Positions 23,514-36,039 of a stretch of 64,000 bases of DNA are shown here, piece by piece (positions within the stretch are counted from its first letter, which is position 1; the number at the start of each line of letters is the position of its first letter). Source of the DNA: QHWT01 sp963755695. Lineage in GTDB: Bacteria; Acidobacteriota; Vicinamibacteria; Vicinamibacterales; 2-12-FULL-66-21. The DNA is taken from the NCBI GenBank assembly GCA_963755695.1, contig CAVWLB010000008.1, positions 496,001 through 560,000 of the forward strand, given 5' to 3'. Made by a program: the position numbers and the translations under genes. The notes under the pieces are model-generated. The model was not told where the DNA came from, made no database searches, and worked only from the letters and a program-made list of their open reading frames with translations.

Positions 23514-24730
23514 CCGTCGCCGAACTGCAGGTCACGCCGATCAGCGGCAGCGTGGCGGCCCCCGAGGGCTTCCGCGCCGCCGGCGTGTCATGCGGCGTCA
23601 AGAGCAGCGGGCTCGACCTCGCGTTGATTGTCAGCGACGTCGCTGCCTCCGCGGCGGCAGTGTTCACGACGAACAAAGCGCTGGCCGCGCCGGTCCTGGT
23701 GTCGAAGAGTCGGCTCGCCGCCTCGCGCGGCCACGCGCGGGTGATCGCCATCAACAGCGGCTGCGCGAATGCCTGCACCGGCCCCGACGGCCACGCGACG
23801 GCTGAAGCGATGGCCGACACCGCCGCCCGAGTGATCGCGGCGGATCGGTCGAGCGTGCTGATTGCGTCGACCGGCGTCATCGGCGTCACCCTGAATCGCG
23901 AGAAGATCACGGCCGGAATCGAGAGCGCGGCGGCGGCGCTCACTCGCGACGGCGGCCCGCTCGCGGCGCGCGCCATCATGACGACCGATCCCTTTCCCAA
24001 GGAGGCGGCGGTTCTAGTCGAGACCTCAATCGGCCGCTTCAAGGTCGGCGGCATTGCGAAGGGCTCCGGGATGATCGAGCCGCTCATGGCCACGATGCTC
24101 TCGGTGGTAACGACGGATGCAGCGGTATCGCCGTCGCTCCTGCAACGGGCCCTGACGGCGGTCACCGACGTAACGTTCAACGCGATCTCGGTGGACGGCG
24201 AGTGCTCGACCAACGACTGTGTCTTTGCGCTGGCGAACGGTGCCAGTGGCGTCACCATCGGCGAGGCTGAGCTGCCGATGTTCATCGAAGCACTGCGCCG
24301 CGTCTGTGAGCCTCTCGCGATTGGCATCGTCCGCGGCGGTGAGGGAGCGACCAAGCTCGTGACCATCGACGTCACCGGCGCGACGTCCGCGTCCGAGGCG
24401 AAACGCGCGGCACGGGCAATCGCGAATTCACCGCTGGTGAAGACCGCCATCCACGGCGCCGATCCGAACTGGGGACGCCTGGTTGCGGTCGCCGGTCGCG
24501 CCGGAGTGGCCTTCAACCTGGAAGCGGTGCGCGTGGGGCTTGGCGACGTCGAGCTGTTCGCGAACGGCCGGCCTTACGACGAGCGCTCGGCTGAAGCGTC
24601 GCGTCACCTTCAGCAGGCCGACGTTCACGTGCAGGTGGACCTGGGTACTGGTGGAGCAGGATCGGCGCGGATGTGGACCTGCGATCTGAGCGCCGAATAC
24701 GTACGCATCAATGCGGAGTATCGAACATGA
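23510..24730 (+). CDS. argJ: Bifunctional ornithine acetyltransferase/N-acetylglutamate synthase
   Basis: The 406-residue ArgJ is an autocleaving enzyme. The processing site and nucleophilic threonine are in GMIEPLMATMLSVV; cleavage before the Thr would give alpha and beta chains. Other motifs are INSGCANACTG, TTDPFPKEA, SVDGECSTNDCVF and HGADPNWGRL. It moves the acetyl group from acetylornithine to glutamate and so recycles it. The start overlaps the argA end by 4 bp and the stop overlaps argF as ATGA, so translation is tightly coupled. Confidence 0.95.
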   Translation: MTVAELQVTPISGSVAAPEGFRAAGVSCGVKSSGLDLALIVSDVAASAAAVFTTNKALAAPVLVSKSRLAASRGHARVIAINSGCANACTGPDGHATAEAMADTAARVIAADRSSVLIASTGVIGVTLNREKITAGIESAAAALTRDGGPLAARAIMTTDPFPKEAAVLVETSIGRFKVGGIAKGSGMIEPLMATMLSVVTTDAAVSPSLLQRALTAVTDVTFNAISVDGECSTNDCVFALANGASGVTIGEAELPMFIEALRRVCEPLAIGIVRGGEGATKLVTIDVTGATSASEAKRAARAIANSPLVKTAIHGADPNWGRLVAVAGRAGVAFNLEAVRVGLGDVELFANGRPYDERSAEASRHLQQADVHVQVDLGTGGAGSARMWTCDLSAEYVRINAEYRT

Positions 24731-25686
24731 GCCTTTCTGCCGCTTCGCGCGCCGCCGCCCGGTGGCATCCGACGCAGTTCCTGTCGATTCTCGACGTGAC
24801 GCCCCAGGAACTGGAGAGCTGCCTCGATCTCGCCGCCTCGATGAAGGCGGCGCGTCATGCGCGTCGTGTGCACGCGACGCCGCTGCAGGGACAGCATGTG
24901 GCGCTCCTGTTCGAGAAGCCGTCGCTGCGGACGCGATCGACGTTCCAGATCGCCATCCGGGAGCTCGGCGGAGAGATCATCGAGCCCCCGTCGGAGGTCG
25001 CGCTTGGCGGACGTGAAAGAATCGACGACGTGGCGCGCAATCTCGAACGATGGGTGTTTGGCGCGGTAATCCGCACCTTTGCCCAGAACCGGCTCGCGCG
25101 CTTCGCGGCAGCCGCGCCCGGCCTTCGCGTGGTCAATGCGCTGACCAACGAGGAGCACCCGTGTCAGGCGCTGGCCGACTGCCTCACGCTGATCGAGCGC
25201 TTCAAGACCATCGACGGCAAGACCGTGGCTTTCGTCGGCGATGGCAACAACGTGGCGGCATCGCTCGCGCAGGCGATGGCAATGCTTGGCGGGCATCTGA
25301 TCGTCGCGTCACCTGCCGGCTTCGAGCTGCCGGCTCCGATCGTCGAATCGGTCGAGCGGGTGGCACGCTTCGGCGGCGGCGTCACCGTCACCAACGATCC
25401 GGTCGAGGCGGTGTCGTCCGCAGATGCAATCTACACGGACGTGTGGGCGTCGATGGGCCAGGAGGGAGAGGCGGACGAACGGCGCGAGATCTTCGCGCCG
25501 TACCAGGTGAATGCGGCGTTGCTCGACAAGGCGCCGGATGGCGCGTTGTTCATGCACTGCCTTCCGGCGCATCGCGGCGACGAAGTCACCGACGAAGTGA
25601 TGGATTCTTCTGTCTCGGTAGTCTTCGATCAGTCGGAAAACCGTCTGCACACCCAGAAAGCGCTGTTGGCGCTGCTCGCCTCATGA
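24727..25686 (+). CDS. argF: Ornithine carbamoyltransferase
   Basis: The 319-residue enzyme forms citrulline from ornithine and carbamoyl phosphate. The carbamoyl phosphate loop is EKPSLRTRSTFQIA. HPCQALADCLTL, DVWASMGQE and HCLPAHRGDEV match OTCases rather than acetylornithine or succinylornithine forms, though this is by eye. It is the last gene of the plus-strand arg operon. A repeat array follows directly after the stop. Confidence 0.93.
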   Translation: MSLSAASRAAARWHPTQFLSILDVTPQELESCLDLAASMKAARHARRVHATPLQGQHVALLFEKPSLRTRSTFQIAIRELGGEIIEPPSEVALGGRERIDDVARNLERWVFGAVIRTFAQNRLARFAAAAPGLRVVNALTNEEHPCQALADCLTLIERFKTIDGKTVAFVGDGNNVAASLAQAMAMLGGHLIVASPAGFELPAPIVESVERVARFGGGVTVTNDPVEAVSSADAIYTDVWASMGQEGEADERREIFAPYQVNAALLDKAPDGALFMHCLPAHRGDEVTDEVMDSSVSVVFDQSENRLHTQKALLALLAS

Positions 25687-25850
25687 TGATTTGGGGATTT
25701 GGTGATTCAGTGATTTGGTGATTTGGCGGCCACCCCAGCTGCTTTTCATCGCTCAGGCCATTGAGCGGCGGCCGCTAAGTCGCTCAAGCGTCGATCCCCA
25801 AATCCCCAAATCCCCAAATCCCCAAATCCTAAAATCACCAAATCTGAGCT
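25687..25850. repeat. Inverted array of 8-bp units, third copy
   Basis: TGATTTGG and TGGGGATT units at 25687-25728 face CCCCAAAT and TCACCAAA units at 25795-25850 across a ~65-bp spacer. The right arm has several near-identical CCCCAAAT units in a row, which points to local expansion. It lies between argF and the next plus-strand gene. Confidence 0.8.
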
Positions 25851-25861
25851 ACTGTCTTCCC

Positions 25862-26875
25862 ATGCGGCAGATGGTGATTCCGCGGCATGGCGGGCCGGAG
25901 GTCTTCGAGCTCCGCGATGCTCCCGAGCCCGTGCCAGGTGACGGCGAGGTCAGAATCCGCGTCCGCGCCGCCGGCGTGAACTTCGCCGACATCCTCGCCC
26001 GTATCGGCCTCTATCCCGATGCGCCCAAACCGCCGATCGTCGTCGGCTACGAGGTCGCGGGGATCGTCGACGCCGCCGGCCCGGACGTGACGCTGCTGCA
26101 GGAGGGAGACCGCGTAGTCGCGCTGACCCGCTTCGGCGGCTACTCTGATTCCGTCGTGGTGCCGGCCTCGCAGGCATTCAGGTTCCCCGACGAATTGAGC
26201 GACGCGGAAGCGGCTGCCGTGCCGGTGACGTATCTCACCGCGGCCATCGCCCTCTATCGCATGGCGGCGCTCACCTCCGGCGAAACCGTCCTCGTTCACA
26301 ATGCCGGAGGCGGGCTCGGAATCGCGGCTACCCAACTCGCGCGGCTGCGTCGGACGACGGTGATCGGCACGGCGTCGGCAGCCAAGCACGACGCTCTGCG
26401 CAGCTTCGGTGTGGAGCACGCAATCGACTATCGTCATGCCAACGTCGAGGCGGAGGTGAAGCGGCTCACGCGCGGACGCGGTGTCGACGTGATCCTCGAT
26501 CCGATCGGCGGCAATAGCTTTCTGGCCAGCTACCGTATGCTCGCGCCGCTCGGCCGGCTGATCATGCTGGGCATCTCGTCGATGGCCTCCGAGCGCCGCA
26601 ATCCCTGGCGCGTGTTCCAGTCCTGGTGGGCGATGCCGTCGTTCAATCCGTTCTCCATGATCAATCGCAATCGAGGCGTCTTCGGCCTGAACGTCGGACA
26701 CCTCTGGGAAGAGCGTCGGGCACTTCAGCCGCTGATGGATCTGCTGCTGACGGAACTGAGCGCCGGACGCCTGCAGCCGGTCGTCGCGAAAACCTTTCCA
26801 CTCGATCGCGCCGCCGACGCGCACCGGTTCATCCAGAGCCGGGCAAACATCGGCAAGGTCGTTCTGACCACATGA
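25862..26875 (+). CDS. Zinc-free MDR-family quinone oxidoreductase
   Basis: The 337-residue protein belongs to the medium-chain dehydrogenase/reductase superfamily. It has an N-terminal GroES-like domain (VRAAGVNFADILARIGLYP, VVGYEVAGIV) and an NAD(P)-binding domain with VLVHNAGGGLGIAATQLARL. The zinc-ligand cysteines of alcohol dehydrogenases are absent. The insert RNPWRVFQSWWAMPSFNPFSMINRNRG resembles VAT-1-like members. It would reduce quinones or enones with NADPH. The substrate is unknown. It follows the third repeat array. Confidence 0.85.
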   Translation: MRQMVIPRHGGPEVFELRDAPEPVPGDGEVRIRVRAAGVNFADILARIGLYPDAPKPPIVVGYEVAGIVDAAGPDVTLLQEGDRVVALTRFGGYSDSVVVPASQAFRFPDELSDAEAAAVPVTYLTAAIALYRMAALTSGETVLVHNAGGGLGIAATQLARLRRTTVIGTASAAKHDALRSFGVEHAIDYRHANVEAEVKRLTRGRGVDVILDPIGGNSFLASYRMLAPLGRLIMLGISSMASERRNPWRVFQSWWAMPSFNPFSMINRNRGVFGLNVGHLWEERRALQPLMDLLLTELSAGRLQPVVAKTFPLDRAADAHRFIQSRANIGKVVLTT

Positions 26876-26895
26876 TCTAGGAGTCACGGCCCTCG

Positions 26896-29208
26896 ATGTC
26901 GTCCGGCCCCAAGTATGAACCCCCTCGTCACCTCTGGATCTGGACCGGCGGCGCGCTGGTTCTTTATGTTGCACTAACCGTCGTCATCACCTGGCCGCTG
27001 ATCACCGTTCTCGATAGCCGTGTTCCGCACGACCTGGGCGATCCGCTTCTCAGTACCTGGAATCTCTGGTGGAACGCTCAGCACGTACCGTTCTCAAGCG
27101 CATGGTGGGAGGCTCCGCAGTTCTACCCGGCGCATGGAACGATCGCGTTCTCCGATCACCGCGTTGGCATCAGCATCATCTCGCAACCACTGCAGTGGCT
27201 GGGGATCTCCCCCCTGCTCACCTATAACCTGGCCCTGTTAGGCTCGTTTCCACTCTCTGCTCTTGCCGCCCACCTGCTGGTGCTGTCGCTCACCGGCCGC
27301 AGCGACGCGGCAATCATCAGCGGTCTTGCCTTTGGATTCAGCCCCTATCGCATCGCTCATATCGAGCATCTGGAGCTGGTCTCGTCCTACTGGATGCCAA
27401 TCGTGCTGCTTGCGCTGCATCAGTATCTGAAGCGTCCGGAACCGCGTTTCGCAGCGCTCTTCTGTGTTGCCTGGCTGCTGCAGTCACTCTGCAGCAGCTA
27501 TTACCTGTTTTTCTTCTCCGTCTTCATCTCACTCTGGTTTTTCTGGTTTCTCCCCGGAATTGGGTGGAGGCGGTCGACGGCACTTCTCGTGACCTGGTTC
27601 GTGGCCGGCTCGTTACTGCTGCCGGTGCTCCTCAAGTATCGTGAGATTCATCAGGCGCACGGGCTGATGCGGACGCTGACCGAGGTCGAGATTTTCAGCG
27701 CGGACATCACCGCCGTGTTGAGTGGGTCGCCGCTTCTGGCCGTCTGGCACTCGGCGCCGCGTTTTTTTCGAACGGAAGGGCAGCTGTTTCCCGGAGCGTT
27801 CGCGATCGCGGTGGTGATCGCGTGTTTGATCGCGACCCGTTCGGCAACACGAGATCGACGATGGGGGTGGAGGCATGCGGCCCTGCTGCTGGGCCTCGCA
27901 TCCGGACTCGTCGCGCTCACCGCACCATGGTTCGCGCCCTGGAGGGTGGCGCTTAGCGGAGTGTCGATATCGGTCAGCAGCTTTCGTAAGCCGCTGTCGA
28001 TCGCAGCGGCCTGTCTGGTCTCGTACGTCGTGCTGCATCCACGCACCCGCGCGGCTTATCAGCGGAAGTCTTTGTTCGCGTTTTACGTGCTCGCCGCGAT
28101 GACCTCGTGGGTGCTGGCGTGGGGACCTGCGCCAAAGCTGCTCGGCTATCCCGTGATCTATCAGGCGCCATATGCGTGGCTCATGCGTCTCCCGGGCTTC
28201 AGTTCGGGTCTGCGTGTGCCGGCGCGCTTCGCCATGCCGGCAGTCCTGGCGCTGTCGATTGCCGCAGGCCTCGCCTTCGCTCGGCTCGTCCCCAGCACCA
28301 CGCGCAGGGCACTCTACGCCGCCTGCTTCTTCCTGATTGCGGGCGGCATTTCTGCTGACGGTTGGATCAAAGGCTTGCCTGTACCGCCGGCACCGTCGGC
28401 GTGGACGTCACCGCTCCCGTCGAGCGACTACAGCGCAGTGCTGGAGCTGCCTCTCGCAGCCGGGAGTGAAGTCGACGCGGCTGCCGTGTACCGATCGATC
28501 TTCCATCTCCACCCGACACTCAACGGTTTCAGCGGGTTCTTTCCGCCGTATTACAGCCTGATGCAACTCGGCCTCGAGTCTGGCGATCAGCGCGTGCTTT
28601 CGGCGATCGCCACGTGGGGACGCATCCTGATCGCGATCGATCGGCGAAACGATCCAAAAGGGGATTGGGTGAGATACGTATCCGCGCACGATGGCGTCGT
28701 GGCCGCGGGCTCCTCGGGAACCTGGAACTTCTTTCTGCTCCCCGAAGCGGCCGCAGAACCGGCGCTATCGACAGCCGCGGGAGTGCTCGTGCCTCAACGA
28801 ATCACCTCCAACTTCAGTTCGTCCAGCACTACGGATTTGCTCGACAACGATCCGTTCACTCGCTGGGTAACCCCTGGCGCGCAGCGGGGCACTGAACAAC
28901 TGGTCGTCGACCTGGGGGCGGCGAAGGAATTGAGTGGTGTCGTCCTGTCGCTCGGTCGCTACGCGTTGGACTTTCCGAGGTCGCTGGTCATCGAGACCTC
29001 GCTCGACGGCGAGCGCTGGATCACCGCGTGGCATGGACCGACTCTCGCGCTCAGCGTGCTTGGGGCGCTGAGCGATCCGCGGAACATCAATCTCGAGTTT
29101 CGCCTCAACGCTCCAACCGGCCGCTTCATCCGCCTGCGCCTGACACAGGCCAATGCCGAACACGGATGGTCGATCGCCAAGCTGTCAGTGTTCGGCACGG
29201 CAACCTGA
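26896..29208 (+). CDS. Large integral membrane protein with C-terminal discoidin-like (F5/8 type C) domain
   Basis: The 770-residue protein has about 11-12 hydrophobic segments between residues 15 and 500. Early on it has a periplasmic loop with an acidic motif (SRVPHDLGDPLLSTWN), the layout of GT-C fold glycosyltransferase-like proteins. The C-terminal ~150 residues (from about 620) read as a galactose-binding-like domain: LLDNDPFTRWVTPG, LVVDLGAAKELSGVVL, FIRLRLTQAN. It may transfer or bind a sugar at the outer face of the inner membrane. No donor or acceptor can be named. It starts 20 bp after the oxidoreductase stop. Confidence 0.7.
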   Translation: MSSGPKYEPPRHLWIWTGGALVLYVALTVVITWPLITVLDSRVPHDLGDPLLSTWNLWWNAQHVPFSSAWWEAPQFYPAHGTIAFSDHRVGISIISQPLQWLGISPLLTYNLALLGSFPLSALAAHLLVLSLTGRSDAAIISGLAFGFSPYRIAHIEHLELVSSYWMPIVLLALHQYLKRPEPRFAALFCVAWLLQSLCSSYYLFFFSVFISLWFFWFLPGIGWRRSTALLVTWFVAGSLLLPVLLKYREIHQAHGLMRTLTEVEIFSADITAVLSGSPLLAVWHSAPRFFRTEGQLFPGAFAIAVVIACLIATRSATRDRRWGWRHAALLLGLASGLVALTAPWFAPWRVALSGVSISVSSFRKPLSIAAACLVSYVVLHPRTRAAYQRKSLFAFYVLAAMTSWVLAWGPAPKLLGYPVIYQAPYAWLMRLPGFSSGLRVPARFAMPAVLALSIAAGLAFARLVPSTTRRALYAACFFLIAGGISADGWIKGLPVPPAPSAWTSPLPSSDYSAVLELPLAAGSEVDAAAVYRSIFHLHPTLNGFSGFFPPYYSLMQLGLESGDQRVLSAIATWGRILIAIDRRNDPKGDWVRYVSAHDGVVAAGSSGTWNFFLLPEAAAEPALSTAAGVLVPQRITSNFSSSSTTDLLDNDPFTRWVTPGAQRGTEQLVVDLGAAKELSGVVLSLGRYALDFPRSLVIETSLDGERWITAWHGPTLALSVLGALSDPRNINLEFRLNAPTGRFIRLRLTQANAEHGWSIAKLSVFGTAT

Positions 29209-29222
29209 ACCTTTCGGGCCGA

Positions 29223-29909
29223 TTACGGTTCCGGGGATTCCAGCCCTTCAGGAGTCGACCCGAGCAAGGTTGCGGGACTTCCGGCGGCCGTCACCCGGCC
29301 TGCCGTGAGCACCACCACGTAGTCGGCCAGACGTTGCACTTCTTCCCGATCGTGCGAGACGTAGACGATCGGGAGTTGCAAGTCATCGCGCACGCGCTCG
29401 AGATACGGGAGAATGCGTCGGCGCAGCGGGACGTCCACCGCGGCAAGCGGCTCGTCGAGCAGGAGCAGCGACGGTCCGGACATCAACGCACGGCCGAGCG
29501 CCACGCGCTGACGCTCGCCGCCAGACAACGCCCGGACTTCACGATCGACGAGCGGTTCGATCTCGAGCATCGACACCACGCGCTCGAGCGGCGGCGAGGT
29601 TCCGGGATGGCGCCCGTACAGCAGATTGCGCCGCACGTTCATGTGGGGAAAGAGGGCGGTGTCCTGCGGCACGTAACCGACGTGACGCTGATGGGAGGGC
29701 AGATCGATGCGTTGTTGCGAAGAAAAGAGCGTGCGCCCCCCGATTCGGATCGCGCCATGGTCCGGCCGGCGCAAACCCGCAATCGCATCGAGCGTGGTCG
29801 TCTTGCCCGCACCCGATGGACCGAAGATGGCGGTCGCCTTCCCGTCGAATCTGGCGGTCACCTCCAGGCGGAACGTCCCCTGTGTGAGTTGAATGTCGAT
29901 CTCGATCAC
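29223..29909 (-). CDS. modC: Molybdate ABC transporter ATP-binding protein
   Basis: The 228-residue ABC ATPase has Walker A FGPSGAGKTTTLDAIAG, signature ALSGGERQRVALGRAL and Walker B LLLLDEPLAAVD. The early His/Gln loop (YVPQDTALFPHM) and switch His (VYVSHDREEVQ) are present. It lacks the ~120-residue C-terminal molybdate-binding domain of longer ModC proteins. It starts with GTG, overlapping the modB stop as GTGA. Its job follows from sitting after modA-modB. Tungstate or sulfate specificity cannot be excluded. Confidence 0.88.
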   Translation of the reverse strand: MIEIDIQLTQGTFRLEVTARFDGKATAIFGPSGAGKTTTLDAIAGLRRPDHGAIRIGGRTLFSSQQRIDLPSHQRHVGYVPQDTALFPHMNVRRNLLYGRHPGTSPPLERVVSMLEIEPLVDREVRALSGGERQRVALGRALMSGPSLLLLDEPLAAVDVPLRRRILPYLERVRDDLQLPIVYVSHDREEVQRLADYVVVLTAGRVTAAGSPATLLGSTPEGLESPEP

Positions 29910-30565
29910 GCGGCGTGCCTCTCGGCGAGGCGGTTCGCATACCACAAGGCCACGAAGGCGATTGAGGCCGACACCACCAGCAGCACGGCGGCCTGGCGAT
30001 CCTGGCCGGTCTCCGTGAAGGAATAGATCGCGACCGCCAGCGTCCGGGTCGCGCCGGGAATGCTGCCGGCAACGACAATCGTGGCGCCGAACTCCCCGAG
30101 CGCGCGGGCGAACGCGAGGACCGCGCCGGCAACGATCGATGGCCACGCCAGGGGCAAACTGATGGTGAAGAAGATCCGGGTCGGCGGCGCTCCCAGCGTC
30201 GAGGCCACCTGCTCGTAGCGCTGATCGACCTGCTCGAAGCCCGCGCGCGCGGTCCGCACGAGCAGTGGCAGCCCCATGACCGCCATCGCCAGCACCACGG
30301 CTTTCCAAGTGAAGACCACCTCGATCCCGGCAGATTCGAGGATCCGCCCGATTGCGCCGCGCCGGCTGAGAAGCGTCAACAGAATCAACCCGGTTGCGAC
30401 CGGCGGCAGAACGAGCGGCAACGACACCAGCGTCTCGACGAGCGATCGGCCGGGGAACCGCCGGTGTGCCAGGACCCACGCGATCGTGACGCCTGGAGGC
30501 ACCACCAGCACGGTCGCCGCAATCGCGCACGCCACCGTGAACCACGCGATCTGCCAGAGATCCAT
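29906..30565 (-). CDS. modB: Molybdate ABC transporter permease
   Basis: The 219-residue protein has about five transmembrane helices. It has the ModB/CysT motifs SLPLVLPPVATGLILL and, near the C-terminus, the coupling-loop EAA motif (ASTLGAPPTRIFFTISLPLAWP) followed by ALGEFGATIVVAG. It begins in an ATGA overlap with the modA stop and ends in a GTGA overlap with modC, so the three are translated together. Confidence 0.92.
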   Translation of the reverse strand: MDLWQIAWFTVACAIAATVLVVPPGVTIAWVLAHRRFPGRSLVETLVSLPLVLPPVATGLILLTLLSRRGAIGRILESAGIEVVFTWKAVVLAMAVMGLPLLVRTARAGFEQVDQRYEQVASTLGAPPTRIFFTISLPLAWPSIVAGAVLAFARALGEFGATIVVAGSIPGATRTLAVAIYSFTETGQDRQAAVLLVVSASIAFVALWYANRLAERHAA

Positions 30566-31323
30566 CAGCGGGGAATGGCGAAACCGAATCGCTCGAACAC
30601 TTCTCGAGCCGCGGCGCTGCGCAGAAAATCCAGAAAGCGCTGAGAGTCGGCCACCTGCCCAGACGTTCCCACAATCGCTGCCGGGTACACGACTTTTGGA
30701 CCGCGGTCGGCTGGTACCACCCATGCGATCGACGCGCGGGTCGAGATCCGCGCGTCCGTGCGATACACGATCGCCGCGTCCGCGGCGCCGGATTCCACCG
30801 CCGCCAGCGCTGCGCGAACGCTGGCCGAAGGCACGACGCGCGGCCCGATCGTCGCCCACAACCCTTCGTGCTCAAGGTACTCTTTCGCGTAGACGCCAGC
30901 CGGCACGGCCTCGGGATCACCGATGGCGATGCGCCGATATGCCTGGCTCGCGAGATCCTTGATGCCCTCGAACGTTCGCTGACGATCATTTGGAACCACG
31001 ACCGCGAGCTGATTACTCAGCAGATTGACTCGGCTTTGATCTTTGAGAAGGCCTGCCTTGGCGACGACGTCCATCTGGGCCACATCCGCGCTGATGAACA
31101 GATCGACGGGTGCGCCGTTGACGATCTGCCGGGCCAGCACGTTCGACGCCCCGAAGTTGAAGCGGACCGTGCCACCGCCAGTTCGCCCGTACTGCTCGGC
31201 GACGGCGGTGAGCGCGTCGGTGAGGCTCACCGCGGCCGACACGGTAATTGCCGGCCGCCCCGGCGCGTTTTGCGGGGACGACGCGGCGATGACGAGCCCC
31301 ATCGTGAGCAGCGTGGCGAGCAT
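30565..31323 (-). CDS. modA: Molybdate-binding periplasmic protein
   Basis: The 252-residue protein has an N-terminal export signal (MLATLLTMGLVIAASS). The ModA pattern follows: VSAAVSLTDALTAVAEQY (oxyanion-binding Ser), FNFGASNVLARQI, GAPVDLFISAD, and a C-terminal YPAAIVGTS. It captures molybdate for ModBC. It is the first gene of modABC. The region between its start and the converging end of glgX upstream is short, and I saw no clear Mo-regulatory element. Confidence 0.92.
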   Translation of the reverse strand: MLATLLTMGLVIAASSPQNAPGRPAITVSAAVSLTDALTAVAEQYGRTGGGTVRFNFGASNVLARQIVNGAPVDLFISADVAQMDVVAKAGLLKDQSRVNLLSNQLAVVVPNDRQRTFEGIKDLASQAYRRIAIGDPEAVPAGVYAKEYLEHEGLWATIGPRVVPSASVRAALAAVESGAADAAIVYRTDARISTRASIAWVVPADRGPKVVYPAAIVGTSGQVADSQRFLDFLRSAAAREVFERFGFAIPR

Positions 31324-31376
31324 GGCGTCAGCTTAATAGACTTCCGCCTGAACGCGGAAATCACGCGTCAGGTCGT

Positions 31377-33515
<2,139 letters not shown>

Positions 33516-33524
33516 GTCTTTCAG

Positions 33525-33690
33525 GCTTCGCGCTGCAGGCTCCGGGCTTCGCGCTTCGGGCTTCGGGCTTCGGGCTTCGGGCTTCGGGCTTCGGGCTTCG
33601 GGCTTCGGGCTTCGGACCTCGGACTTCGAACCTCGGACCTCGGACCTCGGACCTCGGACCTCGGACCTCGACCTCGGGCCTCGGACTTGG
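33525..33690. repeat. Tandem 7-bp repeats GGCTTCG then ACCTCGG
   Basis: About ten GGCTTCG units (33544-33615) merge into about nine ACCTCGG or ACTTCGA-type units (33613-33690). The block fills most of the 274 bp between divergent glgX and the gamma-glutamyltransferase gene. Because 7 bp times three is 21 bp, it is open in several frames and creates false N-terminal extensions for both neighbours. Confidence 0.85.
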
Positions 33691-33789
33691 AAGCGATCGG
33701 AACTGTCGCGAGCGAGCAAGTCCTGTGCCGCGGCCGAGCCGCTGCGGTTGAGCCCGGGATCGTGTAAGCTGCCCGGTCTGGAGATCGAG

Positions 33790-35511
<1,722 letters not shown>

Positions 35512-35532
35512 AGCAGCTACCCTCGACGGTCA

Positions 35533-35607
35533 ATGTTTGGTCTGGCGCACCATTTTCATCGGTATCACCATTCCTGCTCCGGCGGGCCGGTCGATCTGCG
35601 CCACTAG
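35533..35607 (+). CDS. hisL: His operon leader peptide
   Basis: A 24-codon frame from ATG at 35533 to TAG at 35605 has six histidines, five of them in an eight-residue stretch (HHFHRYHH, residues 6-13). It is followed by a terminator hairpin and then hisI. This is the layout of histidine attenuation: a ribosome short of charged tRNA-His stalls on these codons. Bases 35579-35588 (Ser-Gly-Gly-Pro codons, CCGGCGGGCC) can pair with 35640-35650, which would break the terminator stem. The peptide itself is not thought to have a function. The ribosome site is weak. Confidence 0.8.
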   Translation: MFGLAHHFHRYHHSCSGGPVDLRH

Positions 35608-35639
35608 CTATCACTTAGAACAGCAGCACGACGTCACCA

Positions 35640-35675
35640 GGCCCCGCCGGCACATCCGCGCGGGGCTTTTTATTT
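35640..35675 (+). terminator. Rho-independent terminator, his attenuator
   Basis: The stem is GCCCCGC (35641-35647) with GCGGGGC (35660-35666), followed directly by TTTTTATTT. It lies between hisL and hisI, 46 bp before the hisI start. Its 5' arm overlaps the sequence complementary to the end of hisL, giving mutually exclusive terminator and antiterminator folds. Confidence 0.8.
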
Positions 35676-35721
35676 GTCCGCGGCCGCTCGAGGAGCGGCA
35701 GGCACCACGGGAACGAACGCG

Positions 35722-36039
35722 ATGGATTTTTCAAAACTTGGCGGACTGGTCCCTGCGGTGATCCAGGATCGGCACTCGCACGAAGTGCTGATGGTGGGGT
35801 TCATGAACCAGGAGGCGCTCGACCGGACCCGCGAGACCGGATACGTCACCTTCTTCAGCCGCACGCGGAACGCGCTCTGGACCAAAGGCGAGACGTCGGG
35901 CAATCGGCTCCAGGTCGCGGAGATACTCGTCGACTGCGACGACGACACGCTTCTCGTGAAGGTCGCGCGTCTCGGTGACGGCAACGCGTGCCACACCGGT
36001 CAGCGGAGCTGCTTTTACCGCAGGTTGAAAGAGCGATGA
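35722..36039 (+). CDS. hisI: Phosphoribosyl-AMP cyclohydrolase
   Basis: The 105-residue single-domain enzyme opens the purine ring of PR-AMP. Motifs are VLMVGFMNQEALDRTRETG, FFSRTRNALWTKGETSGN and the metal-binding residues in DCDDD and ACHTGQRSCFYR. It has no fused HisE (pyrophosphohydrolase) domain, and no hisE is seen in the window. It is the first structural gene after the attenuator and overlaps hisG by 4 bp. Confidence 0.93.
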   Translation: MDFSKLGGLVPAVIQDRHSHEVLMVGFMNQEALDRTRETGYVTFFSRTRNALWTKGETSGNRLQVAEILVDCDDDTLLVKVARLGDGNACHTGQRSCFYRRLKER

